Part shown: one piece after another, positions 16,753-23,977 of the stretch
Position numbering within the stretch: the stretch's first letter is position 1
Layout: each line of letters begins with the position of its first letter
IMG/VR virus record: IMGVR_UViG_3300021963_005690
Location: 1 to 64,000 of that record
Direction: 5' to 3' (one strand)
Origin: a virus
Length of the DNA stretch: 64,000 nt
Position numbers and translations under genes: made by a program
The notes under the pieces: generated by a model
The model's database searches: none
Told to the model about the DNA's origin: nothing
What the model saw: the letters and a program-made list of their open reading frames with translations, nothing else

Positions 16753-16992
16753 TTATTGTTTGATGTTTTTAATTGAATTTTCCATGTCTTCCAGATGCTT
16801 GCGATACTGGATACGGCCAAGATTGATAGTATACATCACGTAAACCAACATAGCAATACAGAATGTAATTCCAATGTAAGGTACTGCTGACACCGGAATG
16901 AGTGTAAGCAAATAAATAGTTGCGGATCCTGCGATTGCGGCGAGTGCCAATTCTTTTGCTGTCTGGGCGACGGCTTCAGTTTTCATAGACAT
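16753..16992 (-). CDS. small membrane protein, two segments
   Basis: A 79-residue protein with two adjacent hydrophobic segments (about residues 14-33 and 36-57) and a charged C-terminal helix (KHLEDMENSIKNI). Likely an inner-membrane hairpin. No family recognised. Confidence 0.6.
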   Translation of the reverse strand: MSMKTEAVAQTAKELALAAIAGSATIYLLTLIPVSAVPYIGITFCIAMLVYVMYTINLGRIQYRKHLEDMENSIKNIKQ

Positions 16993-17025
16993 TTTTAAGT
17001 TTCCTTTTAAAGTTTCAATACAAGT

Positions 17026-17054
17026 ATTGTATCAGAGATCCGAATTATTGTCAA
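17026..17054 (-). promoter_or_regulatory. sigma70-type early promoter
   Basis: Minus strand TTGACA (17049-17054), 17 bases, TACAAT (17026-17031). It overlaps the 3' end of the small gene at 17032-17199. Confidence 0.8.
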
Positions 17055-17199
17055 ATTTTGGATGCTTTGATTTGCGAATGTACATGCTTTTTTTAGCCTG
17101 TACGACCTTAGGTTTGAACGGAGTGTCGCTAGAAAACAACACTCTATGTGCCCGATGTTTGGGCTGTTCAATAGTGAATGATAAGATTTTTCGTTTCAT
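17032..17199 (-). CDS. small basic protein (55 aa)
   Basis: A 55-residue, Lys/Arg/His-rich frame beginning MKRKILSFTIEQPKHRAHR and ending in a basic tail. It lies just downstream of a sigma70 promoter at 17207 and its end runs through the next promoter. The HRAHR...FKPKVV pattern is reminiscent of small phage proteins. Evidence is moderate. Confidence 0.5.
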   Translation of the reverse strand: MKRKILSFTIEQPKHRAHRVLFSSDTPFKPKVVQAKKSMYIRKSKHPKFDNNSDL

Positions 17200-17206
17200 A
17201 ATGCAT

Positions 17207-17236
17207 ATTATAGCACGGGAAACGTATTTATGTCAA
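17207..17236 (-). promoter_or_regulatory. sigma70-type early promoter (18-bp spacer)
   Basis: Minus strand TTGACA (17231-17236), 18 bases, TATAAT (17207-17212). Confidence 0.8.
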
Positions 17237-17610
17237 ATTTTGGCAGTAGTATCAGGGTTCAAGCACCCAAATACAACGACAGGGATAGTGCCGAATGGCG
17301 GGGGCAATAGTATAGTAATAGCAAACCAAGGACTGATTCCGGCATCGTTGCAACGTCTAACTGTGGTAGCAATCCATAGCCAGCATGATAGTACACTGCC
17401 TGCACAAATTACTGCAAGTGATACAATCCAACCAATTATTCCTATTACTACAATAGTAAAAGGTAAACTTAATACAAATAAGATAAAAGCTACTGAACTA
17501 GTCAGACCTAGTAAAAGCCAACTAATTAAGTATACTCCCCAGTATTCACTTCGTGATGATGTGCCAGTAAAGGCAAAGTATTTTTTATATTGTTCTAGTT
17601 TGTTTATCAT
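17233..17610 (-). CDS. DUF805-like inner membrane protein
   Basis: A 125-residue membrane protein. The N-terminal YFAFTGTSSRSEYW is the DUF805/YhaH signature (aromatic, R-x-E-Y-W before the first helix). Two long hydrophobic regions and the late RRCNDAGISPW element also match the family. Function unknown, but bacterial homologues are common, so it is probably host-derived. Coupled by ATGA to the membrane gene upstream. Confidence 0.82.
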   Translation of the reverse strand: MINKLEQYKKYFAFTGTSSRSEYWGVYLISWLLLGLTSSVAFILFVLSLPFTIVVIGIIGWIVSLAVICAGSVLSCWLWIATTVRRCNDAGISPWFAITILLPPPFGTIPVVVFGCLNPDTTAKI

Positions 17611-17900
17611 ATAACCATCCTTATTAATCCAACACTATCGATTGTTACAAGTAGCAAGTAGTTAGCCAACATGCCAAAAGATTTCCTAGTAAAACTAGCC
17701 CAAGCATAGAGACCACAGCCGATGATCCAAATAGGGTACAAAGTAAGTAAAGGCGGATTGGGGACTGTAAGTGCCATGGCAATCGAACACCCAATACTAA
17801 TGCCCCAAGCAAGCAACTCAATGATAAACCTAAAAGGATGAGTACGGTAGTCATCTTTGATCCAATTAAAAATTCCATAAAAAATATCGTTCATATGCAT
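17607..17900 (-). CDS. conserved phage membrane protein
   Basis: A 97-residue protein with an amphipathic start and three hydrophobic segments (about residues 25-44, 50-68, 74-95). The GISIGCSIAMALTVPNPP and FTRKSFGMLANYLLL stretches are ones I associate with a phage-conserved membrane family. Role unknown. It precedes the DUF805-like protein in one coupled unit, so the two may act together in the membrane. Confidence 0.7.
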   Translation of the reverse strand: MHMNDIFYGIFNWIKDDYRTHPFRFIIELLAWGISIGCSIAMALTVPNPPLLTLYPIWIIGCGLYAWASFTRKSFGMLANYLLLVTIDSVGLIRMVI

Positions 17901-17929
17901 ATTGTAACATAATGAACGATATTATACAA
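17901..17929 (-). promoter_or_regulatory. possible sigma70-type promoter
   Basis: Minus strand TTGTAT (17924-17929), 17 bases, TACAAT (17901-17906); weaker -35 than its neighbours and very close to the ATG at 17900. Confidence 0.4.
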
Positions 17930-17939
17930 GTGATTTTGG

Positions 17940-18245
17940 TTACTGTGTGCAGGTGCGTTCTCTATAAATTTTACCATCAAATCCTTGAGTTTCTTTCCAG
18001 TCAGTACATGTTATACTAGGCGGTACATTTTGTTGTTGGATTACAACTGGTTGTTGCTGTACGATAATCTGTTGACGACCTAATTCATAACCTATCGCTC
18101 CTACAACCACAGGGGTTACCCACCAACCCATGCCTCGATGATGACCATAATGATGACCATGATGACGAAAACCGTGTCCGTGATGTTGTGACATTACTGT
18201 TCCGGTTACAGCTAATAATGACAATGCTACTAGAATTTTTTTCAT
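17940..18245 (-). CDS. exported His- and Gln-rich protein
   Basis: A 101-residue protein with a signal peptide (about residues 1-19) followed by a His/Gly cluster, a hydrophobic Gly-rich segment (VTPVVVGAIGYELG), a Gln/Val-rich stretch and a C-terminal domain with two cysteines (TCTDWKETQGFDGK...RTCTQ). The His cluster could bind metal ions. It probably acts in the periplasm or outer membrane. Function unknown. Confidence 0.65.
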   Translation of the reverse strand: MKKILVALSLLAVTGTVMSQHHGHGFRHHGHHYGHHRGMGWWVTPVVVGAIGYELGRQQIIVQQQPVVIQQQNVPPSITCTDWKETQGFDGKIYRERTCTQ

Positions 18246-18272
18246 ATCTATCTCCTATACTTATATAACGTA

Positions 18273-18437
18273 TTAGGCAAGTGTTCCGTTGACTTTATGT
18301 TTGTCAATTACTTCCTGCAAGATACTCTCTATCATCTTATTTAGTGTAATATCACGTTTATGCGCTTCCATAGCTAACATATATAGTTCATGCTCATTTA
18401 AATCTAATTCAATTTCTACCCGATTATCTGTTGTCAT
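18273..18437 (-). CDS. ribbon-helix-helix-like small protein (54 aa)
   Basis: A 54-residue frame with a short beta strand (NRVEIELDLNEHEL), a helix (YMLAMEAHKRDI), a T-L-N turn and a second helix (KMIESILQEVIDKH). This is the ribbon-helix-helix (CopG/Arc) plan of small DNA-binding dimers. It overlaps the upstream gene by ATGA. Likely a phage regulator; targets unknown. Confidence 0.6.
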   Translation of the reverse strand: MTTDNRVEIELDLNEHELYMLAMEAHKRDITLNKMIESILQEVIDKHKVNGTLA

Positions 18438-18631
18438 TTCTTTTCTCCTACATGGTTAATTAATGGTTCAATATTATTTTCATAAATTTGCTTCATGGTG
18501 TTATACAATCCTTTACGTTCTTCAGGTGTCATACCTGCACACCATGATGGACTTGACGGATCTTTATCTAATCCATAATCATGGCGATATGTATAACACA
18601 TATCGGTAATAATTTCTTCTTTACTTTTCAT
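18434..18631 (-). CDS. small conserved phage protein
   Basis: A 65-residue acidic protein with CYTYRHDYGLDKDP and GMTPEERKGLYNTMKQI segments; I associate these with a small hypothetical family in phages. Middle of a tightly overlapping chain of small genes. Confidence 0.6.
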   Translation of the reverse strand: MKSKEEIITDMCYTYRHDYGLDKDPSSPSWCAGMTPEERKGLYNTMKQIYENNIEPLINHVGEKK

Positions 18632-18743
18632 ATTCTTCTATTCTATATTGACTAAAGGGATAATTTTCATGTAGCCACTCAATCATACCTTCTTCATACG
18701 GAAGAAAAACTGTACGAGCTTTGTTAGTTATATAAAGTATCAT
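18621..18743 (-). CDS. small hypothetical protein (40 aa)
   Basis: A 40-residue frame (MILYITNKARTVFLPYEEG start) linking its neighbours by overlaps: its ATG shares ATGA with the upstream gene, and its end overlaps the next start by 11 bases. The fit into the chain supports translation despite the short length. Confidence 0.45.
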   Translation of the reverse strand: MILYITNKARTVFLPYEEGMIEWLHENYPFSQYRIEEYEK

Positions 18744-18979
18744 TTTAATTTAACATTCATTTTTTTTAAAATAGTTTCAGCATAAGTGCCACCACCTTGT
18801 TTGTACACATTGTTAACTTCTTTGGCACATTCACGAACAACCAATTCATAAAACTTGTCTAATTCTTTATCATAGGAACTAGACCAATCAATATTACCTT
18901 TACCCGGGCCATGTGGTTCATTAGCCCAAGTAACAAAGCCGGCCTCTTTTGCAAGGTCTTTAATCTTTTTATTCATCAA
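18740..18979 (-). CDS. small phage protein of the FAELIVKEC family
   Basis: A 79-residue protein with the order IKDLAKEAGF, then LDKFYELVVRECAKEV. The last motif is shared with two further genes in this block (19535 and 19744), where it reads EKFAELIVKEC. The three appear to be diverged copies of one small family with a single conserved cysteine. Function unknown. Confidence 0.65.
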   Translation of the reverse strand: MMNKKIKDLAKEAGFVTWANEPHGPGKGNIDWSSSYDKELDKFYELVVRECAKEVNNVYKQGGGTYAETILKKMNVKLK

Positions 18980-19000
18980 TCAGCCTCCCTAATAATTTAC

Positions 19001-19309
19001 TTATGCCGTAAACCAATCCGCATCATCTTTCAATTCTATTGATTCGTCACCGTCATATTCGTTTACTCTGAACATTGTACCTTTAGGTATCCATGCTACT
19101 TTCAATTCCCACATACCACCTTCATATATATTGGGATATTTTAGTGTAACATACGTTTTCAATTCATCAAACTTTTCTTCCTCTACCAATTGAACGATAG
19201 CAGGATCAAATAACAATTCAGGGTTATTTGGGTTCCATGTATACCATCCTGAACCATAGTCAGGACTATACAATACAGCAACCATTCCATCTCTAACTAA
19301 TTTGTTCAT
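19001..19309 (-). CDS. conserved phage protein, unknown
   Basis: A 102-residue acidic protein with MVAVLYSPDYGSGWYTWNP at the start and IPKGTMFRVNEYDGDESIE at the end. The layout is known to me from phage hypotheticals only. Predicted cytoplasmic. Confidence 0.65.
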   Translation of the reverse strand: MNKLVRDGMVAVLYSPDYGSGWYTWNPNNPELLFDPAIVQLVEEEKFDELKTYVTLKYPNIYEGGMWELKVAWIPKGTMFRVNEYDGDESIELKDDADWFTA

Positions 19310-19310
19310 T

Positions 19311-19538
19311 TTATCTCCAAGCGTTAACTAAACCAATTAAACAGGTGACTATTGCTACCACATTCACTACTAATTGTGGATTATTCTTTACACGTATTGT
19401 CCATGTCAAAAACATAATTGTACCTAACGTAAATGCTACAATATTGTAGGGATAAACACTAGGTCCAATAGAGTTACAGATATGGCCAACAATAATGAAT
19501 ACTGCCCCAATCCATTGTAATATATCGTTTAATTTCAT
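19311..19538 (-). CDS. small three-segment membrane protein
   Basis: A 75-residue protein with three hydrophobic helices covering almost its whole length (DILQWIGAVFIIVGHI, NIVAFTLGTIMFLTW, VVNVVAIVTCLIGLV). I use ATG 19536-19538 because it overlaps the upstream TGA (ATGA); a longer frame exists upstream but would lie in the neighbouring gene. Function unknown. Confidence 0.6.
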   Translation of the reverse strand: MKLNDILQWIGAVFIIVGHICNSIGPSVYPYNIVAFTLGTIMFLTWTIRVKNNPQLVVNVVAIVTCLIGLVNAWR

Positions 19539-19747
19539 TTTACTCCAAAATGTTCTGACAACCATTGTCTTGCGTGAAAACGTGCTATCAATTGATGCCC
19601 GCCTGGATCTAAAACTTGAATACATTCCTTCACAATCAATTCGGCAAACTTTTCAATAGCCTTACGGTCATAGTCATCCATTTCATCCCAGCATCCTTGT
19701 GCTGTAAGTCCTGCATGATACATCAATTTTTCAATTTGTTCGTTCAT
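19535..19747 (-). CDS. small phage protein of the FAELIVKEC family
   Basis: A 70-residue protein, MNEQIEKLMYHAGL then EKFAELIVKECIQVL and an SEHFGVK end. Clearly related to the adjacent 19744 gene (same MNE start, central motif, HFGV end), so the two arose by tandem duplication and diverged. Confidence 0.65.
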   Translation of the reverse strand: MNEQIEKLMYHAGLTAQGCWDEMDDYDRKAIEKFAELIVKECIQVLDPGGHQLIARFHARQWLSEHFGVK

Positions 19748-19974
19748 TCTTCAACTCCAAAATGTATCTTTGTATTCCAAATAGCATCACTAAGACGCAA
19801 CTTAGAATCACTAGCATCAGTCATAATTGTTACGCATTCCTTCACAATCAATTCGGCGAACTTCTCCTTAAAAATTTCGTACCTCAACATACGTTGATAG
19901 TGTGTATAAGGAGCATGTTGCTCTGCCGCATAATCCTCAGCCTGTACAATAAGTTCTTTAATTCTTTCGTTCAT
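19744..19974 (-). CDS. small phage protein of the FAELIVKEC family
   Basis: A 76-residue protein, MNERIKELIVQAEDYAAEQ then KEKFAELIVKECVTIM and KIHFGVEE at the end. Best preserved of the three family copies in this block. It is joined to the next gene by ATGA. The conserved Cys after K-E could be functional, but no activity is known. Confidence 0.65.
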   Translation of the reverse strand: MNERIKELIVQAEDYAAEQHAPYTHYQRMLRYEIFKEKFAELIVKECVTIMTDASDSKLRLSDAIWNTKIHFGVEE

Positions 19975-20312
19975 TACTTTACTCCAAATGTGTTTAATGC
20001 TGGTTGCAATGTGTTAATTAATTCTGTTTCACGGGCATGTGCAGGACGCTTACCACGGACAACTTCCAATGTTCCAAATATAAAACGTTCAGCACCACGC
20101 TCACGCAAAGCACGACTCAGACCCCAGTTTTTGTTTTCTGTCATAGCACGTTGCATATGTTTTTGCATACGACGGCGTAGTGTCAAAAACACGTTGCCTT
20201 TGTATGAAAGTGCTGTTAAACCGATGTAGTACTCAAGTGTTACTGTATCACGGATATAGTATATCACTTGATTGCGATCTGTTCTGCGTTTGCGGACGAT
20301 TTTTGAGTTCAT
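19974..20312 (-). CDS. GIY-YIG-like nuclease-domain protein
   Basis: A 112-residue protein with a GIY-YIG-type start (VIYYIRDTVTLEYYIGLT) and a C-terminal conserved HARETELINTLQPALNT. The GIY triad is changed to YYI and an Arg-rich helix (LRRRMQKHM) follows. The family can cut DNA, but the altered residues mean activity is uncertain. Unlike the homing enzymes elsewhere here, it has a strong sigma70 promoter and is first gene of the early small-gene chain. Confidence 0.65.
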   Translation of the reverse strand: MNSKIVRKRRTDRNQVIYYIRDTVTLEYYIGLTALSYKGNVFLTLRRRMQKHMQRAMTENKNWGLSRALRERGAERFIFGTLEVVRGKRPAHARETELINTLQPALNTFGVK

Positions 20313-20318
20313 AGATGA

Positions 20319-20347
20319 ATTATACGCCCAAATTGATTATTTGTCAA
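20319..20347 (-). promoter_or_regulatory. sigma70-type early promoter (perfect consensus)
   Basis: Minus strand TTGACA (20342-20347), 17 bases, TATAAT (20319-20324). Reads into the 20312 to 18273 chain. Confidence 0.87.
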
Positions 20348-20364
20348 ATTTAGGCGTATAATAC

Positions 20365-20535
20365 TTATTTCTTACGCTTGATAACTTCTAGGATCTTAGC
20401 TTCAAAATGCTCTGAATAGTGGCGCTCATCCCTTGAGTTTTCGCTGTTGGGATATTCCAAACATGTACGGAGACTATCAGCAAGTTCCAAAATCTCTTTG
20501 ACTTTGGGATTAACAATGAAAGTATACTTTGACAT
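20365..20535 (-). CDS. small hypothetical protein (56 aa)
   Basis: A 56-residue protein beginning MSKYTFIVNPKVKEILELAD. ATG 20533-20535 is preceded by AGGAAGACG, so I prefer it to the longer frame. Charged and helical; no family recognised. Early expression from the promoter at 20565. Confidence 0.6.
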   Translation of the reverse strand: MSKYTFIVNPKVKEILELADSLRTCLEYPNSENSRDERHYSEHFEAKILEVIKRKK

Positions 20536-20564
20536 ATCGTCTTCCTTTCTTCTACTGTAAAGAC

Positions 20565-20593
20565 AGTGTAGCATAAAGCCCATTTATTGTCAA
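20565..20593 (-). promoter_or_regulatory. sigma70-type early promoter
   Basis: Minus strand TTGACA (20588-20593), 17 bases, TACACT (20565-20570) with a TGC just before it (extended -10). Confidence 0.82.
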
Positions 20594-20602
20594 ATATTGG
20601 CA

Positions 20603-20671
20603 AAAATCGCTAGAAGTGTATCAGAGTGTATACCTGAGTATTCTAGCGATTTTGAAGCCCCTGAGGGGGCT
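20603..20671 (-). terminator. double-hairpin terminator region
   Basis: Two stems in a row: AGCCCC/GGGGCT (20656-20661 and 20666-20671), then a perfect 13-bp stem AAAATCGCTAGAA/TTCTAGCGATTTT (20603-20615 and 20641-20653). In the minus direction the second stem runs into TTTTT. It ends transcription of the 21478-20713 unit just before the promoter at 20565. Confidence 0.75.
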
Positions 20672-20712
20672 AAATGAGTACTTTTGTTTCTTAAAAATGT
20701 AATACTTAAGTA

Positions 20713-21006
20713 TTAGTGAATTACTTGACCTACACTTGTATTAAGCCACGTTTTAATTTCTTTACGTAATTCTTTTTCTGTATAACCCATTTCTCCTAAA
20801 CGGGCTATTAATGAAACAAATAATCCATGACTTGCAATACCATATATATAAGTATCATCATCATTATCCAGTTCAAATTTATCTAATTGAGATAATAATA
20901 CATCATTAATGAATTCTGATGCGATAATGGCACTATGTTCAAATTGCCACATTTCCGGATCGTCATCTTCTACTTCTTTAACTATTAATAGATTCTCTTT
21001 GCTCAT
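20713..21006 (-). CDS. acidic hypothetical protein
   Basis: A 97-residue acidic protein (VKEVEDDDPEMWQFEH, LDNDDDTYIYGIASHGLF) with a C-terminal helical part. It overlaps the upstream GNAT-like gene by 29 bases and its stop lies in a perfect 14-bp palindrome AATACTTAAGTATT (20701-20714). No function recognised. Confidence 0.6.
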   Translation of the reverse strand: MSKENLLIVKEVEDDDPEMWQFEHSAIIASEFINDVLLSQLDKFELDNDDDTYIYGIASHGLFVSLIARLGEMGYTEKELRKEIKTWLNTSVGQVIH

Positions 21007-21478
21007 TATTATTCTCCGAGTTATTATCTGTATTTACTATCGGTGTATATTCATAATTAATTGTTTCTATATTCTCTCTAAAAATAATAGCCCCATTACG
21101 TAAATGAAATCTCCTAGCCATATTAGTTTTAGGACTTAATGTTACAAATCTAGTAACACTTGGATATTGTTCCTGAATGCCCTTAACCGCTCTATATAAT
21201 AACTCAGCACCTTTACCGGCTTTATAACTCCATATAGTATAGAATACTGCGGTTGTCGGTACTTGTGTAGTGTTATCTAAATCTTTTACATTTTCTGGAA
21301 TAAAATCATGGAAACTAACACATACCATAGCGTCCGGATTATCTTGTGATTCATCGGTTAATGCGGCAACTAATCTCCCATTACTAACTCTAAAATCGGC
21401 TGAAATTTCAGGTCTTACTGGGTCGTCTTTAATAAATTCTAATAGTTTGTGTGTGATATCTTTGATAAAGTGTAGCAT
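20978..21478 (-). CDS. GNAT-like conserved phage protein
   Basis: A 166-residue protein starting MLHFIKDITHKLLEFIKDDPVRPEI, a combination I associate with a protein conserved in T4-like marine phages. The region VTRFVTLSPKTNMARRFHLRNGA resembles the acetyl-CoA-binding end of GNAT acetyltransferases. Substrate and role unknown. The last 20 residues are a low-complexity Asn/Glu tail. A late-type promoter (21504) lies 25 bases upstream. Confidence 0.65.
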   Translation of the reverse strand: MLHFIKDITHKLLEFIKDDPVRPEISADFRVSNGRLVAALTDESQDNPDAMVCVSFHDFIPENVKDLDNTTQVPTTAVFYTIWSYKAGKGAELLYRAVKGIQEQYPSVTRFVTLSPKTNMARRFHLRNGAIIFRENIETINYEYTPIVNTDNNSENNNEQRESINS

Positions 21479-21503
21479 TTTAGCCTCAGAGTTGTGTTAT
21501 TCG

Positions 21504-21511
21504 TATTTAGC
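21504..21511 (-). promoter_or_regulatory. T4-type late promoter variant
   Basis: Minus strand GCTAAATA followed by C, 25 bases before the ATG at 21478; diverges from the plus-strand site at 21554. Confidence 0.6.
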
Positions 21512-21553
21512 ATAAATTCAAAATATGCTATTATTTAGCGACTTTTTTTAACC

Positions 21554-21561
21554 ACTAAATA
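21554..21561 (+). promoter_or_regulatory. T4-type late promoter, leaderless spacing
   Basis: ACTAAATA ending 5 bases before ATG 21567. Confidence 0.7.
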
Positions 21562-21566
21562 TTATC

Positions 21567-22475
21567 ATGAAAAATGTTATTGAATGGAATGTTGGATTAA
21601 ATGGGTTCAAGAAATGTACACTAGAATTAGGAGAAAATTCTCATAAATTTACCACAGAATTATTAGATGTTCCATTTGAATATGGTCGTGATATTACGGA
21701 CATATTTAATGACCATTTATCAAATAGACAGACCAAATATGTAGAGGTATTATATAGTGGTGGATTAGATAGTGAATTAGTATTGTTATCCTGTATTAAA
21801 AACAGTATACCAGTGATAGCAATGACATTAGTTATTAAAATAGAAGGGTTAATCATTAATACACATGATTTATATTATGCTGAGAAGTTTTGTAGAGAAC
21901 ATAATATAATTCATAAACTTGTTGAATTAGATGCCGATAACTTTTTTCAGAATGGTAAACATTTACCTTATTTGACACCTTATTATATCACAGAACCTCA
22001 TGTAGCAACACATTTATGGTTAATTGAACAATGTAATTATTTCCCTATTATGGGCGGTGATTGGCCTTGGGTACAAATCAATAAAGAAAATAAAGTATTA
22101 TCACCTAGTAGACTAGAGTTTTCTAGTTATGAAAGATTTATGACTGATAAAGGTATACACGGAATTGGAAATATGGTTGGGTATAGTTTGGAATCTAGTT
22201 GTAAACTAATACAAATACATTTGAACAATCATACAGTTAATGAATCATCCGTATCTAATTTCAAATCAAGGATGTACCAAACTATGTACTCTGAATTAGA
22301 ACCTAGATTAAGAAGTTATGGATGGGAACATAATAAAACTAATTCATTTAATCTAATAAAGTATAAAATAGAGTTAATTAAACAATTAAAACCTACTATC
22401 CCACTTATTAAATGGAATAACACCATTAAAACACTATTAAACACACCTGTAACAGAAAATGACAAATTCAACTAA
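21567..22475 (+). CDS. PP-loop ATP pyrophosphatase, subfamily I
   Basis: A 302-residue protein with the N-type ATP-PPase signature SGGLDS at 64-69 (in VEVLYSGGLDSELVL). Members activate a carboxyl, carbonyl or oxyanion group by adenylation (asparagine synthetase, QueC, TilS, MnmA and others). It is clearly homologous to the protein at 44602: both share HD-x-x-YA-x-K-x-C-x-E, LWL and a GIHG-x-x-x-x-x-SY region. No glutaminase domain is present, so the nitrogen or sulfur donor is unknown. A late promoter directly abuts the start, and the next gene is a methyltransferase-like protein overlapping by 17 bases. Confidence 0.78.
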   Translation: MKNVIEWNVGLNGFKKCTLELGENSHKFTTELLDVPFEYGRDITDIFNDHLSNRQTKYVEVLYSGGLDSELVLLSCIKNSIPVIAMTLVIKIEGLIINTHDLYYAEKFCREHNIIHKLVELDADNFFQNGKHLPYLTPYYITEPHVATHLWLIEQCNYFPIMGGDWPWVQINKENKVLSPSRLEFSSYERFMTDKGIHGIGNMVGYSLESSCKLIQIHLNNHTVNESSVSNFKSRMYQTMYSELEPRLRSYGWEHNKTNSFNLIKYKIELIKQLKPTIPLIKWNNTIKTLLNTPVTENDKFN

Positions 22476-23049
22476 ATTTGATACACATGAATCTTTTTAT
22501 CATGGATTAATTAAAAGCAAAATATGGTTATGTGAGGAACTAGAAACAGCTATATACCGTGAATGTATTAGCAAACCCTCATTACATATTCTTGGATGTT
22601 GGGATAATCTATTAGCATTCATGCTACTTACACGTAAACCTACATTCTATTATGAAGTTCATGGTTATGATATAAATCCAGAAGCAATAAGTAATGCCAA
22701 TAAAGTATGTGACATGTGGAAATATGAATCTCCTAAAGTTTATAATCATGTACAGGATGTGAATAACTATGATTATAGTACATGTGTAAACAGTATCTTT
22801 ATCAATTGTAGTATAGACCAAATGGATAGCAATAATTGGTATAATTCAGTACCAAAAAGTAGTTTAGTATGTGTTCAAACTACTAATATGAAAGATCCAG
22901 ACTTTCCGTGGTTTATTAAACAAACAACAAATAGTTTGGATGAATTAGTTGAACGGTTTAATCTGAGTAATTTGATATATTCCGGTGTGACAAACATACA
23001 ATATGAAACTAATGGTTATAAACGCTATATGATTATAGGACGTAAATGA
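22459..23049 (+). CDS. SAM-dependent methyltransferase-like protein
   Basis: A 196-residue protein with a Rossmann-type start: HILGCWDNLL (43-52) in the position of the SAM-binding loop and the acidic Asp71 in HGYDINPEAISNA at the end of strand 2. The later part is less typical and I cannot name a substrate. It overlaps the PP-loop gene by 17 bases, so the two are probably a functional pair, for example adenylation or ligation and methylation of one substrate (inference). Confidence 0.6.
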   Translation: MTNSTKFDTHESFYHGLIKSKIWLCEELETAIYRECISKPSLHILGCWDNLLAFMLLTRKPTFYYEVHGYDINPEAISNANKVCDMWKYESPKVYNHVQDVNNYDYSTCVNSIFINCSIDQMDSNNWYNSVPKSSLVCVQTTNMKDPDFPWFIKQTTNSLDELVERFNLSNLIYSGVTNIQYETNGYKRYMIIGRK

Positions 23050-23058
23050 TTAGTAAAG

Positions 23059-23066
23059 AATAAATA
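23059..23066 (+). promoter_or_regulatory. T4-type late promoter, leaderless spacing
   Basis: AATAAATA followed by C, ending 5 bases before ATG 23072. Confidence 0.7.
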
Positions 23067-23071
23067 CATAT

Positions 23072-23977
23072 ATGGATGATTATAAGCATTTTTCACAATT
23101 ATGCGAAAGCATAGTTTCAGAAGTCAGTACCGCAATGGCACAATTTACTGGACCGGGCGCACAGGAAGTATTAAAACAACTACATTCTAAAGAAGCTTTG
23201 GGACATGATGTTGAACCTGAACCTGCAGTCAGACCTAAATGGACTGATCTCAAAGATAGTCCTGGCACATGGTTGTTAATAGCAGGTAATAAAGGATTTG
23301 GTGCAGTAAGATTTATGGTATCTGATACTTATGGTAGAAGGGCATCAAAGTCTGGTTCGTATCAAATATTTACTAGTAATGGTAGACCTGATCCGGATGA
23401 AGGCAATATGGTATATTCTACCTTTGCAGACAATGTTACTGATGCTAATGGTTTGTTAAAAAGTATTATAGGTGATGCTAGAAAATTTTACTTTGTAGAT
23501 AGTGAGTACTCTAAACAATTAAATCAAACTCGTGGTGAAAATAAACCTATATCAGACTTTAACTCTGTTAATGTAACCACCTTGACCAAACGATTTAAAC
23601 CACTTTTTAGAAAAATATTAGTTGCTTCTAAAGCTGATATTAATGGTGTTATTGCTAGTATGGCAAAAAATGATGCTCATCACAAAGTAGATAAAAAAAT
23701 TGACCAAGTAAAATTAATTGACCAGGCAATCCAGGGTTTAGATAACAATGAGATAAGTGACGTCCTTGGCAATGCAGTTAGTGCTAGCGTAATATTAACA
23801 GCAAGATATTACTATCCGCAACTTACTGGTAATGTAACTAGTGGTTATAGATATCGTGATAATGGTTTAATGGCAGAAAGAAATGACGGTGTGATAAAGG
23901 TATTAGCAGATATATCTAACGGAGATAGAGAGAAATTAAGTGCTGTTCTCGCATATCTAAAAAGGAGTTTAGTATAA
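23072..23977 (+). CDS. large phage protein, unknown
   Basis: A 301-residue protein with a helical N-terminus (MDDYKHFSQLCESIVSEVST), a linker, and a domain with WTDLKDSPGTWLLIAGNKGFGAVRF. No catalytic motif is visible. Its late promoter and the coupled 23977 gene suggest a virion or late-assembly function. The N-terminal peptide resembles phage head-targeting leaders (see findings). Confidence 0.65.
   Translation: MDDYKHFSQLCESIVSEVSTAMAQFTGPGAQEVLKQLHSKEALGHDVEPEPAVRPKWTDLKDSPGTWLLIAGNKGFGAVRFMVSDTYGRRASKSGSYQIFTSNGRPDPDEGNMVYSTFADNVTDANGLLKSIIGDARKFYFVDSEYSKQLNQTRGENKPISDFNSVNVTTLTKRFKPLFRKILVASKADINGVIASMAKNDAHHKVDKKIDQVKLIDQAIQGLDNNEISDVLGNAVSASVILTARYYYPQLTGNVTSGYRYRDNGLMAERNDGVIKVLADISNGDREKLSAVLAYLKRSLV

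Noticed and set aside
17027-17614. A 195-codon open frame on the plus strand
   Set aside because: It is antisense to the DUF805-like gene and to a promoter, has no ribosome site and its composition does not look like a real protein; the minus-strand gene has a recognisable family signature.
19974-20312. Homing endonuclease assignment for the GIY-YIG-like gene
   Set aside because: It has a sigma70 promoter and heads an early operon, lacks NUMOD or DNA-binding repeats and has an altered GIY triad; I keep only the domain-level call.
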